A stretch of 12,724 nucleotides of DNA, from contig JAOAUE010000028.1 of the NCBI GenBank assembly GCA_030157745.1, positions 1 through 12,724 of the forward strand. The letters are read 5' to 3'. Shown here in pieces: positions 6,239-12,007 of the stretch. How positions within the stretch are numbered: position 1 is the first letter of the stretch; the number at the start of each line of letters is the position of its first letter. The translations under genes and the position numbers were made by a program. The DNA comes from Minisyncoccota bacterium. GTDB lineage: Bacteria; Patescibacteriota; Minisyncoccia; Phycocordibacterales; UBA9973. The notes beneath the pieces were generated by a model, which was not told the origin of the DNA, searched no databases, and saw nothing but the letters and a program-made list of their open reading frames with translations.

Positions 6239-7498
6239 ATGAATCAACCAACAATGGAACAAATTATAAGTTTATGCAAGAGAAGGGGGTTTATTTTCCC
6301 AGGCTCGGAGATTTACGGTGGGCTAGCCGGAACATATGACTATGGACCTCTCGGTGTAGCGCTTAAAAACAACATAAAAAATCTTTGGTGGAAGCAGTTT
6401 GTACTCGATAGAACCGATATGTATGGTATGGACGCTTCTATTTTGATGAATCAAAATGTTTGGAAAGCATCAGGACATGTGGGAGGTTTTAGTGATCCGT
6501 TAGTAGAATGTAAAAATTGTAAGAGTCGTTTTAGAGCTGACCAGATAGATGCTTCTAAATGTCCATCATGTGAAAAAACAGAAACTTTTGGACCAGCTAG
6601 ACAGTTCAATATGATGTTCAAAACAACAGTTGGGGCGCTTGAAGATGCTGATAGCATATCTTACCTTCGTCCAGAAACAGCACAAGGGATGTTCGTAAAC
6701 TTCAAAAATATTTTGGATACTTTTTCACCTAAGCTTCCATTTGGTATGGCTCAGATAGGTAAGGCGTTTCGAAATGAGATAGCACCTAGAGACTTTATTT
6801 TCCGTGTTCGAGAGTTTGAACAAATGGAGATAGAGTATTTTGTTGATCCTAGAAATGAGGAGGTTATAAATCAGACGTTTGAATCTCTATATGAAGAACA
6901 ACTTCGCTTTATTGAAAGTATTGGTATTTCGAAAGAAAAGCTTCACAAGATAGAAGTTCCAGATGGCGATCGCGCTCACTATTCTAAAAGAAGTGTCGAT
7001 ACAGAGTTTGATTTTCCTTTCGGGCAAAAAGAACTTCTCGGCCTGGCGTATAGGACTGATTATGATTTAAATGCTCATTCTAAAGCTAGTGGAGCATCAC
7101 TAGATTATTTTGACGAAGAAACAAAAGAGAGGTTTACTCCACACTGTATAGAGCCTACTTTTGGAGTTGATAGACTTGTGTTGGCAGTACTCTCTGACGC
7201 TTACAAAACAGAAGGGGAAGGAGATGATGCTCGAGTTTATCTTGATTTTCCTCCAGCTATTGCTCCTATCAAGGCCTGTGTTTCTCCTTTGGTTTGGGAT
7301 GACAACGGCAATGTCGGTAAAAGATACAGAAGACAAGATGAAATCGGTACACCGTTTTGTGTTGTCGTAGACTTCGATACTTTGGGTGAGCACCCAGAAC
7401 TCCTTGATACTGTAACTGTAAGAGATAGAAATACAGGTAAACAAGATAGAGTAGCTATAAAAGATTTGGAAGCTTATATTTCAGAAAGAGTAAAATAA
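6239..7498 (+). CDS. glyS: Glycyl-tRNA synthetase, class II homodimeric type
   Basis: A 419-residue alpha2-type GlyRS that charges tRNA-Gly; this is the single-chain form, not the alpha/beta tetrameric type. Motifs: GTYDYGPLG (31-39), a zinc site with Cys91, Cys94, Cys108 and Cys111, the GlyRS hallmark RPETAQG (144-150), class II motif 2 FRNEIAPRDFIFRVREFEQ (177-195) and motif 3 EPTFGVDRL (305-313). The C-terminal anticodon-binding domain begins at about 338 (PPAIAPIKACVSPLV) and ends with VTVRDRNTG. Between PLV (350-352) and the DNGNVGKRYRRQDEIGTPF block only two residues remain. Other GlyRSs that I recall have about 26 more, forming the first helix and second strand of that domain. The reading frame is intact. 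A terminator hairpin starts 6 nt after the stop. Confidence 0.95.
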   Translation: MNQPTMEQIISLCKRRGFIFPGSEIYGGLAGTYDYGPLGVALKNNIKNLWWKQFVLDRTDMYGMDASILMNQNVWKASGHVGGFSDPLVECKNCKSRFRADQIDASKCPSCEKTETFGPARQFNMMFKTTVGALEDADSISYLRPETAQGMFVNFKNILDTFSPKLPFGMAQIGKAFRNEIAPRDFIFRVREFEQMEIEYFVDPRNEEVINQTFESLYEEQLRFIESIGISKEKLHKIEVPDGDRAHYSKRSVDTEFDFPFGQKELLGLAYRTDYDLNAHSKASGASLDYFDEETKERFTPHCIEPTFGVDRLVLAVLSDAYKTEGEGDDARVYLDFPPAIAPIKACVSPLVWDDNGNVGKRYRRQDEIGTPFCVVVDFDTLGEHPELLDTVTVRDRNTGKQDRVAIKDLEAYISERVK

Positions 7499-7503
7499 AA
7501 AAG

Positions 7504-7526
7504 CCTCTCCTATTACGAAAGAGAGG
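7504..7526. terminator. Bidirectional terminator between glyS and the 33-codon gene
   Basis: CCTCTC (7504-7509) pairs perfectly with GAGAGG (7521-7526) around an 11-nt loop. On the minus strand it is followed by CTTTTTTATTTT, a strong T tract. On the plus strand the tract is looser (TTTATTTTCTTTT). The stop codon of the minus-strand small ORF lies in the loop. Confidence 0.65.
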
Positions 7527-7614
7527 ATGGTTTATTTTCTTTTATGGCTATTAGTACAATTGCTGCTACCGGGGAGAGCGTAATTGATAATATTATTACT
7601 ATAGGTATTAACAT
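7513..7614 (-). CDS. Candidate 33-residue single-pass membrane peptide
   Basis: A very short ORF filling the glyS to permease gap. It encodes 33 residues: a hydrophobic helix of about 22 residues (starting MLIPIVIILSITL, then VAAIVLIAI) and a polar tail KENKPSSLS. Three signs support it over chance. A TTGACA box lies 39 nt upstream of the ATG, the same distance as for the two other minus-strand genes here. A terminator with a T6 tract starts at its stop codon. And the rest of the intergenic region has no other explanation. The family is unknown. It could instead be a non-coding RNA or chance. Confidence 0.4.
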   Translation of the reverse strand: MLIPIVIILSITLSPVAAIVLIAIKENKPSSLS

Positions 7615-7652
7615 GGTTGTTTTTTATTATGTTTACCCCAAATCCACACCAT

Positions 7653-7682
7653 TTGTCAACTCTTTCCTAAAAATGCTACTAT
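7653..7682 (+). promoter_or_regulatory. Promoter of the AI-2E-type permease gene
   Basis: TTGTCA (7653-7658), an 18-nt spacer and the extended -10 TGCTACTAT (7674-7682). The ATG at 7691 is 8 nt beyond the -10 box, so the transcript is probably leaderless. The -35 box is shared, on opposite strands, with the divergent small gene. Confidence 0.55.
7654..7659 (-). promoter_or_regulatory. -35 box (TTGACA) of the 33-codon minus-strand gene
   Basis: Perfect TTGACA on the minus strand, 39 nt from the ATG at 7614. The matching -10 is weak: GGTAAA at the 16-nt spacing, or CATAAT further down at a 22-nt spacing. The box overlaps the plus-strand -35 box of the divergent permease gene. Confidence 0.4.
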
Positions 7683-7690
7683 AGCTACAT

Positions 7691-8734
7691 ATGAATACTC
7701 CTATTCGAATCAGTTCTGATACCATCGTTCGCACTCTTCTTATTGGCTTTGCCGCTTATGCACTTTTTGTTTTAAGGGATATCATACTTATGATATTGGT
7801 GGCTATTGTTATCGCTAGTTTTGTTGAGTCAGGAGTTAGAGCTTTTGCTAGGATCAAGGTCAATAGGCTTTTGGCTGTGCCTATTATTTACGCTATAGTC
7901 ACTGCTATTATTTTTGCTGTATTTTATGCTTTTGTGCCGATAATTTTCAAAGAACTCTCTGGTGTCCTTAGTTTGATCTCAAAGTACATCCCATCATCTT
8001 CTCTAGATACAAACTCTATCCAAGATGCTAGTCAGATAGTTACAAATATTTCAAAAAACAGCTCTATTGCAGACCTACTATCAAATGTAAAAAATGTAGC
8101 TTCAAGCGTTTCTGCTGGTGCTACCTCTATCATAGGAAATACTTTTGGTGGACTAGTTAATACTATATTGGTTTTGGTCATGTCTTTCTATCTCTCTATC
8201 CAAGAGCGCGGGATTCAGACATTTCTTAGAATTATCACTCCTGCAAAACACGAAAAGTATGTTATAGATCTATGGGTTCGCACTCAAAGAAAAATAGGTC
8301 TATGGTTCCAAGGACAGCTTTTGCTCGGTCTTGTTATGGCTGCGGTGACCTTTGTCGGGCTTTCTCTCTTGGGAGTTCAGTACGCGCTCCTCATCGCTAT
8401 TATCACAGGAATAGCAGAGCTTATACCTTTTGGTGTGGTTTTTGCAGCAATACCGGCAGTACTTTTTGCTCTTATTGATGGAGGAGTGTTGCTCGGTTTT
8501 AAAACTTTGATTTTCTATATCGTTGTCCAGCAGATAGAAAACTATGTACTAAGTCCAGTAATAGTAAAAAGAGTTGTGGGGATACCACCGCTTATAGTTT
8601 TGGTTGCCTTTTTGATAGGTATAACTTTGGCTGGATTTTTTGGAGCGATACTTGCTATCCCGGTAGCGGTGCTTGTTCTCGAATACTTAAGTGATGTAGA
8701 GAAAAACAAATACATAACTGTTATTGAGAACTAG
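7691..8734 (+). CDS. AI-2E family transporter (PerM/TqsA-like permease)
   Basis: A 347-residue polytopic inner-membrane protein of the AI-2E transporter family (formerly UPF0118). Hydrophobic helices lie near residues 12-28, 30-50 and 60-85. A polar region follows (about 90-150, with SSSLDTNSIQD), then a group of helices from about 150 to 335. Family landmarks are IGLWFQGQLLLGLVMA, AELIPFGVVFAAIPAVLFA and QQIENYVLSPVIVKRVVGIPP, followed by GFFGAILAIPVAV. Characterised members export autoinducer-2 or act in Na+/H+ antiport; the substrate here is unknown, so quorum-sensing export should not be assumed. It has its own promoter and is followed after only 2 nt by metG, which appears to depend on the same transcript. 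Confidence 0.9.
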   Translation: MNTPIRISSDTIVRTLLIGFAAYALFVLRDIILMILVAIVIASFVESGVRAFARIKVNRLLAVPIIYAIVTAIIFAVFYAFVPIIFKELSGVLSLISKYIPSSSLDTNSIQDASQIVTNISKNSSIADLLSNVKNVASSVSAGATSIIGNTFGGLVNTILVLVMSFYLSIQERGIQTFLRIITPAKHEKYVIDLWVRTQRKIGLWFQGQLLLGLVMAAVTFVGLSLLGVQYALLIAIITGIAELIPFGVVFAAIPAVLFALIDGGVLLGFKTLIFYIVVQQIENYVLSPVIVKRVVGIPPLIVLVAFLIGITLAGFFGAILAIPVAVLVLEYLSDVEKNKYITVIEN

Positions 8735-8736
8735 AG

Positions 8737-10200
8737 ATGGAAAAGAAAGATTTTTATATTACCACCACACTGCCTTATGTGAACTCTGACCCACATGTCG
8801 GTTTTGCTATGGAAATAATCAGAGCCGACAGCGTTGCTCGTTACAAAAAACTCCAAGGCTATGAAGTGTTTTTTAATACTGGCACTGATGAACATGGACA
8901 AAAGCTTTTGAATGATGCTCAAAAAGCAGGTAAAGATGTTTTTGATTATGTTTCAGAGTACGCACAAAAGTTTCGCGATCTCGTACCTCTTTTAGGTATA
9001 TCAGAAGATGTTCACTTTGTTCGCACTACAGATAAACACCATGAAAAAGCAGCGCAAGAATTATGGAAAAGAGTAAATGATGCTGGTTTTATCTATAAAA
9101 AGCCGTACCAGACAAAATACTGTGTTGGTTGTGAGCTTGAAAAGACTGACTCTGAGCTTGTTGATGGAAAGTGTCCGATACACCCAAATAAGGAGATAGA
9201 AATAATTGATGAAGAAAACTATTTTTTTGCTTTTTCAAAAGTCGCCCCGCTTCTAAATGAGCTGTACGAAAAAACCCCAAGTCTTGTTATCCCTGAGTTT
9301 AGGTTTAATGAAATGAAGTCTTTTCTCGAGAGAGGATTAGAAGACTTTTCTATTTCTCGTTTAAAGAGCAAAATGAGTTGGGGTGTACCAGTACCAGGAG
9401 ATGATGAGCATGTCATGTATGTTTGGTTCGATGCTTTGACCAACTATATCTCGACGCTCGGTTGGCCAGAAGATGGCGATGGTAACTACAAAAAGTTTTG
9501 GCAAAGCGGAGAAAAAGTTCAGTTTTGTGGTAAAGATAATACTCGCCAACAATCTATGATGTGGCAAGGAATGCTTCTTTCTGCTGGGCTTCCTAGTACA
9601 GACCATATAGTTATAAATGGATTTATAAACTCTGGTGGGCAAAAAATGTCCAAGAGTTTGGGTAATGTTATTAACCCTTACGATATAGTAGCCATCTTTG
9701 CTGGTGTGGCAGGGGATCTCTCTAGTGACGTTTTGAGATACTATCTTCTAAGACATATGAACTCTTTTGAAGACTCTGATATGACAATGGAAAGTATCAA
9801 TGAAGCATATCAAGCTCACCTAGCAAACGGTTTGGGCAATCTTGTTTCTCGTATTATGACTTTGTCACAAACCCATTGTGATGAATTTGATGAATTGCCT
9901 ACAGTAGGGCATACAAAAGAAATACAAGAGTCTATGGAAGGATTTGATATACAAAGAGCGATGAACCATATCTGGACTATGGTAGGAGAAACAGACCAAA
10001 AGATACAACTGACAAAGCCTTTCTCTATAATCAAAGAAGACAAAGAGGCGGGCGTAGCAATCATCAAAGGTTTGGTATCAGATCTCTATGGTATCGCTGT
10101 AGCTCTTGCGCCTTTTATGCCAAAGACAAGTGAAAAAATAATAGATCTTATAAGAGACAATAAAAAACCAGAAGCTCCTCTTTTTGCTAGATTGCAATAA
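8737..10200 (+). CDS. metG: Methionyl-tRNA synthetase
   Basis: A 487-residue class I MetRS that charges initiator and elongator tRNA-Met. The signature is HVGF (20-23) rather than canonical HIGH, so the second His is Phe. The TGTDEHG motif is at 48-54. One zinc knuckle has Cys129, Cys132, Cys146 and His149. VWFDALTNY is at 229-237 and the catalytic KMSKS at 303-307. The GKDNTRQQSMMW block (265-276) replaces the more usual GKDIIRFH version. After VINPYDIV there are about seven extra residues (IFAGVAGDLSS) before DVLRYYLLRHM. A helical anticodon-binding domain completes the protein; the C-terminal EMAP-II-like dimerisation domain is absent. The ATG lies 2 nt after the permease stop, with no Shine-Dalgarno site of its own, so translational coupling is likely. 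A terminator hairpin starts 6 nt downstream. Confidence 0.97.
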   Translation: MEKKDFYITTTLPYVNSDPHVGFAMEIIRADSVARYKKLQGYEVFFNTGTDEHGQKLLNDAQKAGKDVFDYVSEYAQKFRDLVPLLGISEDVHFVRTTDKHHEKAAQELWKRVNDAGFIYKKPYQTKYCVGCELEKTDSELVDGKCPIHPNKEIEIIDEENYFFAFSKVAPLLNELYEKTPSLVIPEFRFNEMKSFLERGLEDFSISRLKSKMSWGVPVPGDDEHVMYVWFDALTNYISTLGWPEDGDGNYKKFWQSGEKVQFCGKDNTRQQSMMWQGMLLSAGLPSTDHIVINGFINSGGQKMSKSLGNVINPYDIVAIFAGVAGDLSSDVLRYYLLRHMNSFEDSDMTMESINEAYQAHLANGLGNLVSRIMTLSQTHCDEFDELPTVGHTKEIQESMEGFDIQRAMNHIWTMVGETDQKIQLTKPFSIIKEDKEAGVAIIKGLVSDLYGIAVALAPFMPKTSEKIIDLIRDNKKPEAPLFARLQ

Positions 10201-10205
10201 AAATA

Positions 10206-10237
10206 GGCCTTTCGTAAACGAAAGACCCATATTTTTT
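10206..10237. terminator. Bidirectional terminator after metG
   Basis: CTTTCGT and ACGAAAG (10209-10224) form a perfect short stem, extended by GG/CC across one mismatch (10206-10227). On the plus strand it is followed by ATTTTTT (10231-10237), on the minus strand by ATTTTTATT. It separates metG from the convergent 57-residue gene; the T tract overlaps that gene's stop codon. Confidence 0.65.
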
Positions 10238-10409
10238 ATTTGTAAAAATCGTTTGGTTTTTTCTTTTCTATAAACCACAGAGTGATACCTGTGAGTATAA
10301 ACAAGACTCCACCAGCCAAAAAAATATTTACTTCTCCTGGTTCGTAGGATGGAGCAAAATAAAAACCAAGAATACCTAAAGCAAAAAAAACGCAAGCTAA
10401 GATTTTCAT
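10236..10409 (-). CDS. Small two-helix membrane protein (57 residues)
   Basis: The 57-residue product begins MKILACVFFALGILGFYF. It has a first hydrophobic helix (about 3-19), a short polar loop PSYEPGEVN, a second helix (about 29-46, IFLAGGVLFILTGITLWF) and a basic tail EKKKPNDFYK. This is a clean two-helix hairpin with both ends probably cytoplasmic. Cys6 is near the N-terminus, but no proper lipobox is seen. No family is recognised. Support comes from a well-formed promoter upstream, a terminator just downstream, and the absence of any other explanation for this gap. It is divergent from tatD and convergent with metG, so it is transcribed alone. Promoter geometry matches that of the tautomerase-like gene exactly. 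Confidence 0.7.
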   Translation of the reverse strand: MKILACVFFALGILGFYFAPSYEPGEVNIFLAGGVLFILTGITLWFIEKKKPNDFYK

Positions 10410-10426
10410 AGTGGCTATTTTCTAAT

Positions 10427-10454
10427 ACTCTACACCTCGGTAAATTTTTGTCAA
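10427..10454 (-). promoter_or_regulatory. Promoter of the 57-residue membrane protein gene
   Basis: On the minus strand, TTGACA (10454-10449), a 16-nt spacer and TAGAGT (10432-10427). The -10 is followed 17 nt later by the ATG. Box sequences, spacer and distance to the ATG are the same as at 3700-3727. Confidence 0.6.
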
Positions 10455-10457
10455 ATA

Positions 10458-10466
10458 TGTTAATAT
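10458..10466 (+). promoter_or_regulatory. Extended -10 promoter of tatD
   Basis: TGTTAATAT matches the extended -10 pattern TGnTAnnnT, 7 nt before the tatD ATG. The mRNA would be leaderless. It sits just downstream of the divergent TTGACA box, with no -35 of its own at normal spacing. Confidence 0.45.
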
Positions 10467-10473
10467 CTTTAAT

Positions 10474-11286
10474 ATGAAAATAGTAGATACCCATTCACAC
10501 TTCAACCTTCATCAGTTTGAGCACGACTTGCCTGAGAGTATAGCCTCTATGGCAGGTGAAGGCGTGGGTACTATTTGTGTAGGAATAGATTTATCTACTA
10601 GTGACCACGCTATGCGCTTGGCACAAGAAAACCCAAGTATTTGGGCTTGTGTAGGTCAGCATCCTACAGAATGGGAAAAACCCTTTGAGGAAAATGAGTT
10701 TCGCAAGCTTTTGAGTGAGCCTAGAGTTGTAGCGGTGGGAGAGTGCGGACTTGATTATTTCAGAGAAAAGAGCGAAGAACTTATGGCAAAACAAAAAGAT
10801 TTGTTTTTGAAACAAATAAAGCTTGCCCATGAGGCTGACTTGCCACTCATGCTACACATCAGACCCTCAGCAAGTACTATGCCTGCCCTGAGTAGCCTTG
10901 GCGAAGCGGGGGATGCTTATGAAGACGCACTAGAAATACTTGAAAGCTACAAAAAATCTTGGCCAGAGATGTGTGGCACCGCACACTTTTTTGTCGGAAC
11001 AAAAGAGATAGCGCAAAGGTTTTTGGATATTGGTTTTTATATTTCTTTCTCTGGAGTGATAACTTTTGTACCAGAATATGAGGAGGTGGTGAAATTTGTA
11101 CCACTTGATCGTATACTCCCAGAAACAGATGCCCCTTTTGCTACACCTACTCCACACCGAGGCAAGCGCAACCAGCCAGAATATGTTTTGGAAGTTGTAA
11201 AAAAAATTGCGGAAATAAAAGGATTATCTACAGAAGAAACAGAGGTTAGGCTTTTAGAAAATACAAAAAAACTATTTAAAATATAG
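10474..11286 (+). CDS. tatD: TatD-family metal-dependent hydrolase (DNase-like)
   Basis: A 270-residue TatD-family TIM-barrel hydrolase; characterised members are metal-dependent DNases. Metal-site residues are all visible: THSHF with His7 and His9, GECGLDY with Glu90, LMLHIR with His128, TAHFFVG with His171, and ETDAPF with Asp219. GQHP (61-64) and the C-terminal ENTKKLF helix are also typical. Between His128 and YEDALEIL there is an extra segment of about 17 residues (131-147, Ser/Ala/Gly-rich), coded by repeat-like DNA at 10864-10914. It lies in a loop near the active-site face, so it could be tolerated or could affect the substrate cleft. The gene has its own promoter, is divergent from the small membrane protein gene and precedes the rpsF operon. 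Confidence 0.93.
   Translation: MKIVDTHSHFNLHQFEHDLPESIASMAGEGVGTICVGIDLSTSDHAMRLAQENPSIWACVGQHPTEWEKPFEENEFRKLLSEPRVVAVGECGLDYFREKSEELMAKQKDLFLKQIKLAHEADLPLMLHIRPSASTMPALSSLGEAGDAYEDALEILESYKKSWPEMCGTAHFFVGTKEIAQRFLDIGFYISFSGVITFVPEYEEVVKFVPLDRILPETDAPFATPTPHRGKRNQPEYVLEVVKKIAEIKGLSTEETEVRLLENTKKLFKI
10864..10914 (+). repeat. Repeat-like in-frame insertion inside tatD
   Basis: A GC-rich stretch with CCTGCCCTGAGTAGCCTTGG followed by CGAAGCGGGGG. It codes for the extra 131-147 loop of TatD. CCTGCCCTGAG matches the minus-strand sequence CCTGTCCTGAG in the ileS insertion (10 of 11 bases). The following TTGGCGAAG resembles TTGCCGAAC there, in the same order. Minus-strand reading gives the peptide RQGYSGQA. 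Confidence 0.5.
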
Positions 11287-11291
11287 TCTAT

Positions 11292-11320
11292 TTTACAAAA
11301 AAGGCTTTTTGCTGTAATAT
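11292..11320 (+). promoter_or_regulatory. Promoter of the rpsF-ssb-rpsR operon
   Basis: TTTACA (11292-11297), a 17-nt spacer and TAATAT (11315-11320), both boxes 5 of 6 to consensus. The start should be near 11327, giving a leader of about 115 nt before rpsF, in contrast to the nearly leaderless genes around it. Confidence 0.65.
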
Positions 11321-11326
11321 AGCCTC

Positions 11327-11441
11327 CGTAGCCCCGTTCTTAGTTTGAAGTCCTGAATTGGGACAAAGAGTAAAACTAGGCATTGGTCCGAAGCGGGCTT
11401 TTAATAAATAAACAATTGGAGTCTCAAACTCCAAAAAATAC
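11327..11441 (+). ncRNA. Structured rpsF leader, candidate S6:S18 autoregulatory RNA
   Basis: The leader can fold as follows. An outer stem pairs AGCCC (11330-11334) with GGGCT (11395-11399), extended by TTC/GAA (11337-11339 with 11390-11392) across a 2x2 mismatch. Inside it, GTCCT (11350-11354) pairs with GGGAC (11360-11364). A CCG lies at 11388-11390, next to the outer stem. A second hairpin, TTGGAGT (11416-11422) with ACTCCAA (11428-11434), ends 7 nt before the ATG. An RNA motif bound by S6:S18, with a conserved CCG near a stem, is known upstream of rpsF in many bacteria. Identity with that motif is inferred from position, CCG and the rpsF/rpsR operon, not from a covariance model. GGAC at 11361-11364 could alternatively pair with GTCC at 11386-11389. 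Confidence 0.5.
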
Positions 11442-11945
11442 ATGTCAGAAAAAACAACAAGATTGTATGAGCTTGGTTATATCCTCGTTCCTACAATGCC
11501 AGAGGTTGAAGTTCCAGCTAAAGTTGAATCTCTAAAATCTGTGATAAAAAAAGCAGAAGGAGAAACAACAACAGAGGGAAATCCAGAGTACATCGATCTT
11601 GCTTACACAATAGAGAAAACTTTTGGAAGTAAGAAGAGTAAATATTCTCAAGGATACTTTGGTTTTATCAAGTTCAATGCTGAGCCTTCAGCATTAGAGT
11701 CTCTAAAGAAAAGCCTTGATGCTGACGCTGATCTTGTAAGATACATTCTTATAAAAACAGAAGAAGCTAACAACGTGATCTTTAAAAAACCAAAAGTTGA
11801 AGCTAAAAGAGGTGATGCTGTTATTGATGATGCAGAACTCGAGGATGCTGATGAGTCAGTCGATGATATCATCGCAGCTCACGAAGCTCTCCCTGATCTT
11901 TTGCCAGAAATAGAGGCAGACAAGGTAGAGAAAGAAGCGGAGTAG
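11442..11945 (+). CDS. rpsF: Small ribosomal subunit protein bS6 with long acidic tail
   Basis: A 167-residue bS6, which binds 16S rRNA in the 30S platform as a heterodimer with bS18. The core is recognisable: RLYELGYILVPTM first strand, a helix with VESLKSVIKKAEG, LAYTIEK, a GYFGFIKFNA strand, helix EPSALESLKKSL and LVRYILIKTEE (to about residue 108). The tail beyond about 118 is an unusual extension very rich in Asp and Glu, including DDAELEDADESVDD and an E-rich end. Standard bS6 is about 95-135 residues, so the tail adds some 35-50. No Shine-Dalgarno site is seen; a hairpin lies directly upstream. First gene of an rpsF-ssb-rpsR operon, the conserved bacterial order. Confidence 0.93.
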   Translation: MSEKTTRLYELGYILVPTMPEVEVPAKVESLKSVIKKAEGETTTEGNPEYIDLAYTIEKTFGSKKSKYSQGYFGFIKFNAEPSALESLKKSLDADADLVRYILIKTEEANNVIFKKPKVEAKRGDAVIDDAELEDADESVDDIIAAHEALPDLLPEIEADKVEKEAE

Positions 11946-11971
11946 ACCTCTCCCATAGAGAGCGCTATAAT
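11943..11971 (+). promoter_or_regulatory. Possible internal promoter before ssb
   Basis: TAGACC (11943-11948), a 17-nt spacer and a perfect TATAAT (11966-11971), with a predicted start near 11978, 30 nt before ssb. A small hairpin CTCTC/GAGAG (11948-11952 with 11958-11962) lies in the spacer and has no T tract. It could add ssb and rpsR transcripts independent of the rpsF leader. Confidence 0.4.
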
Positions 11972-12007
11972 TGCCTTATACCAGAGTAAAATATCTAACA
12001 CAAAAAT

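Noticed and set aside
10078..10494. 138-codon minus-strand ORF across the metG end, the intergenic region and the tatD start
   Set aside because: It overlaps two solid genes and lies in a different frame from the 57-codon gene. Its composition is aromatic and basic without domain character. It is a shadow.
10930..11157. Two overlapping minus-strand ORFs within tatD
   Set aside because: They are antisense to a conserved enzyme and have no recognisable features.
11294..11310. A5/T5 inverted repeat after tatD as terminator
   Set aside because: It has only A-T pairs with a 3-nt loop and lies inside the rpsF promoter spacer. There is no GC stem.
11948..11962. CTCTC/GAGAG hairpin after rpsF as terminator
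   Set aside because: No T tract follows, and rpsF-ssb-rpsR is expected to be cotranscribed. It may only affect the internal promoter or mRNA stability.
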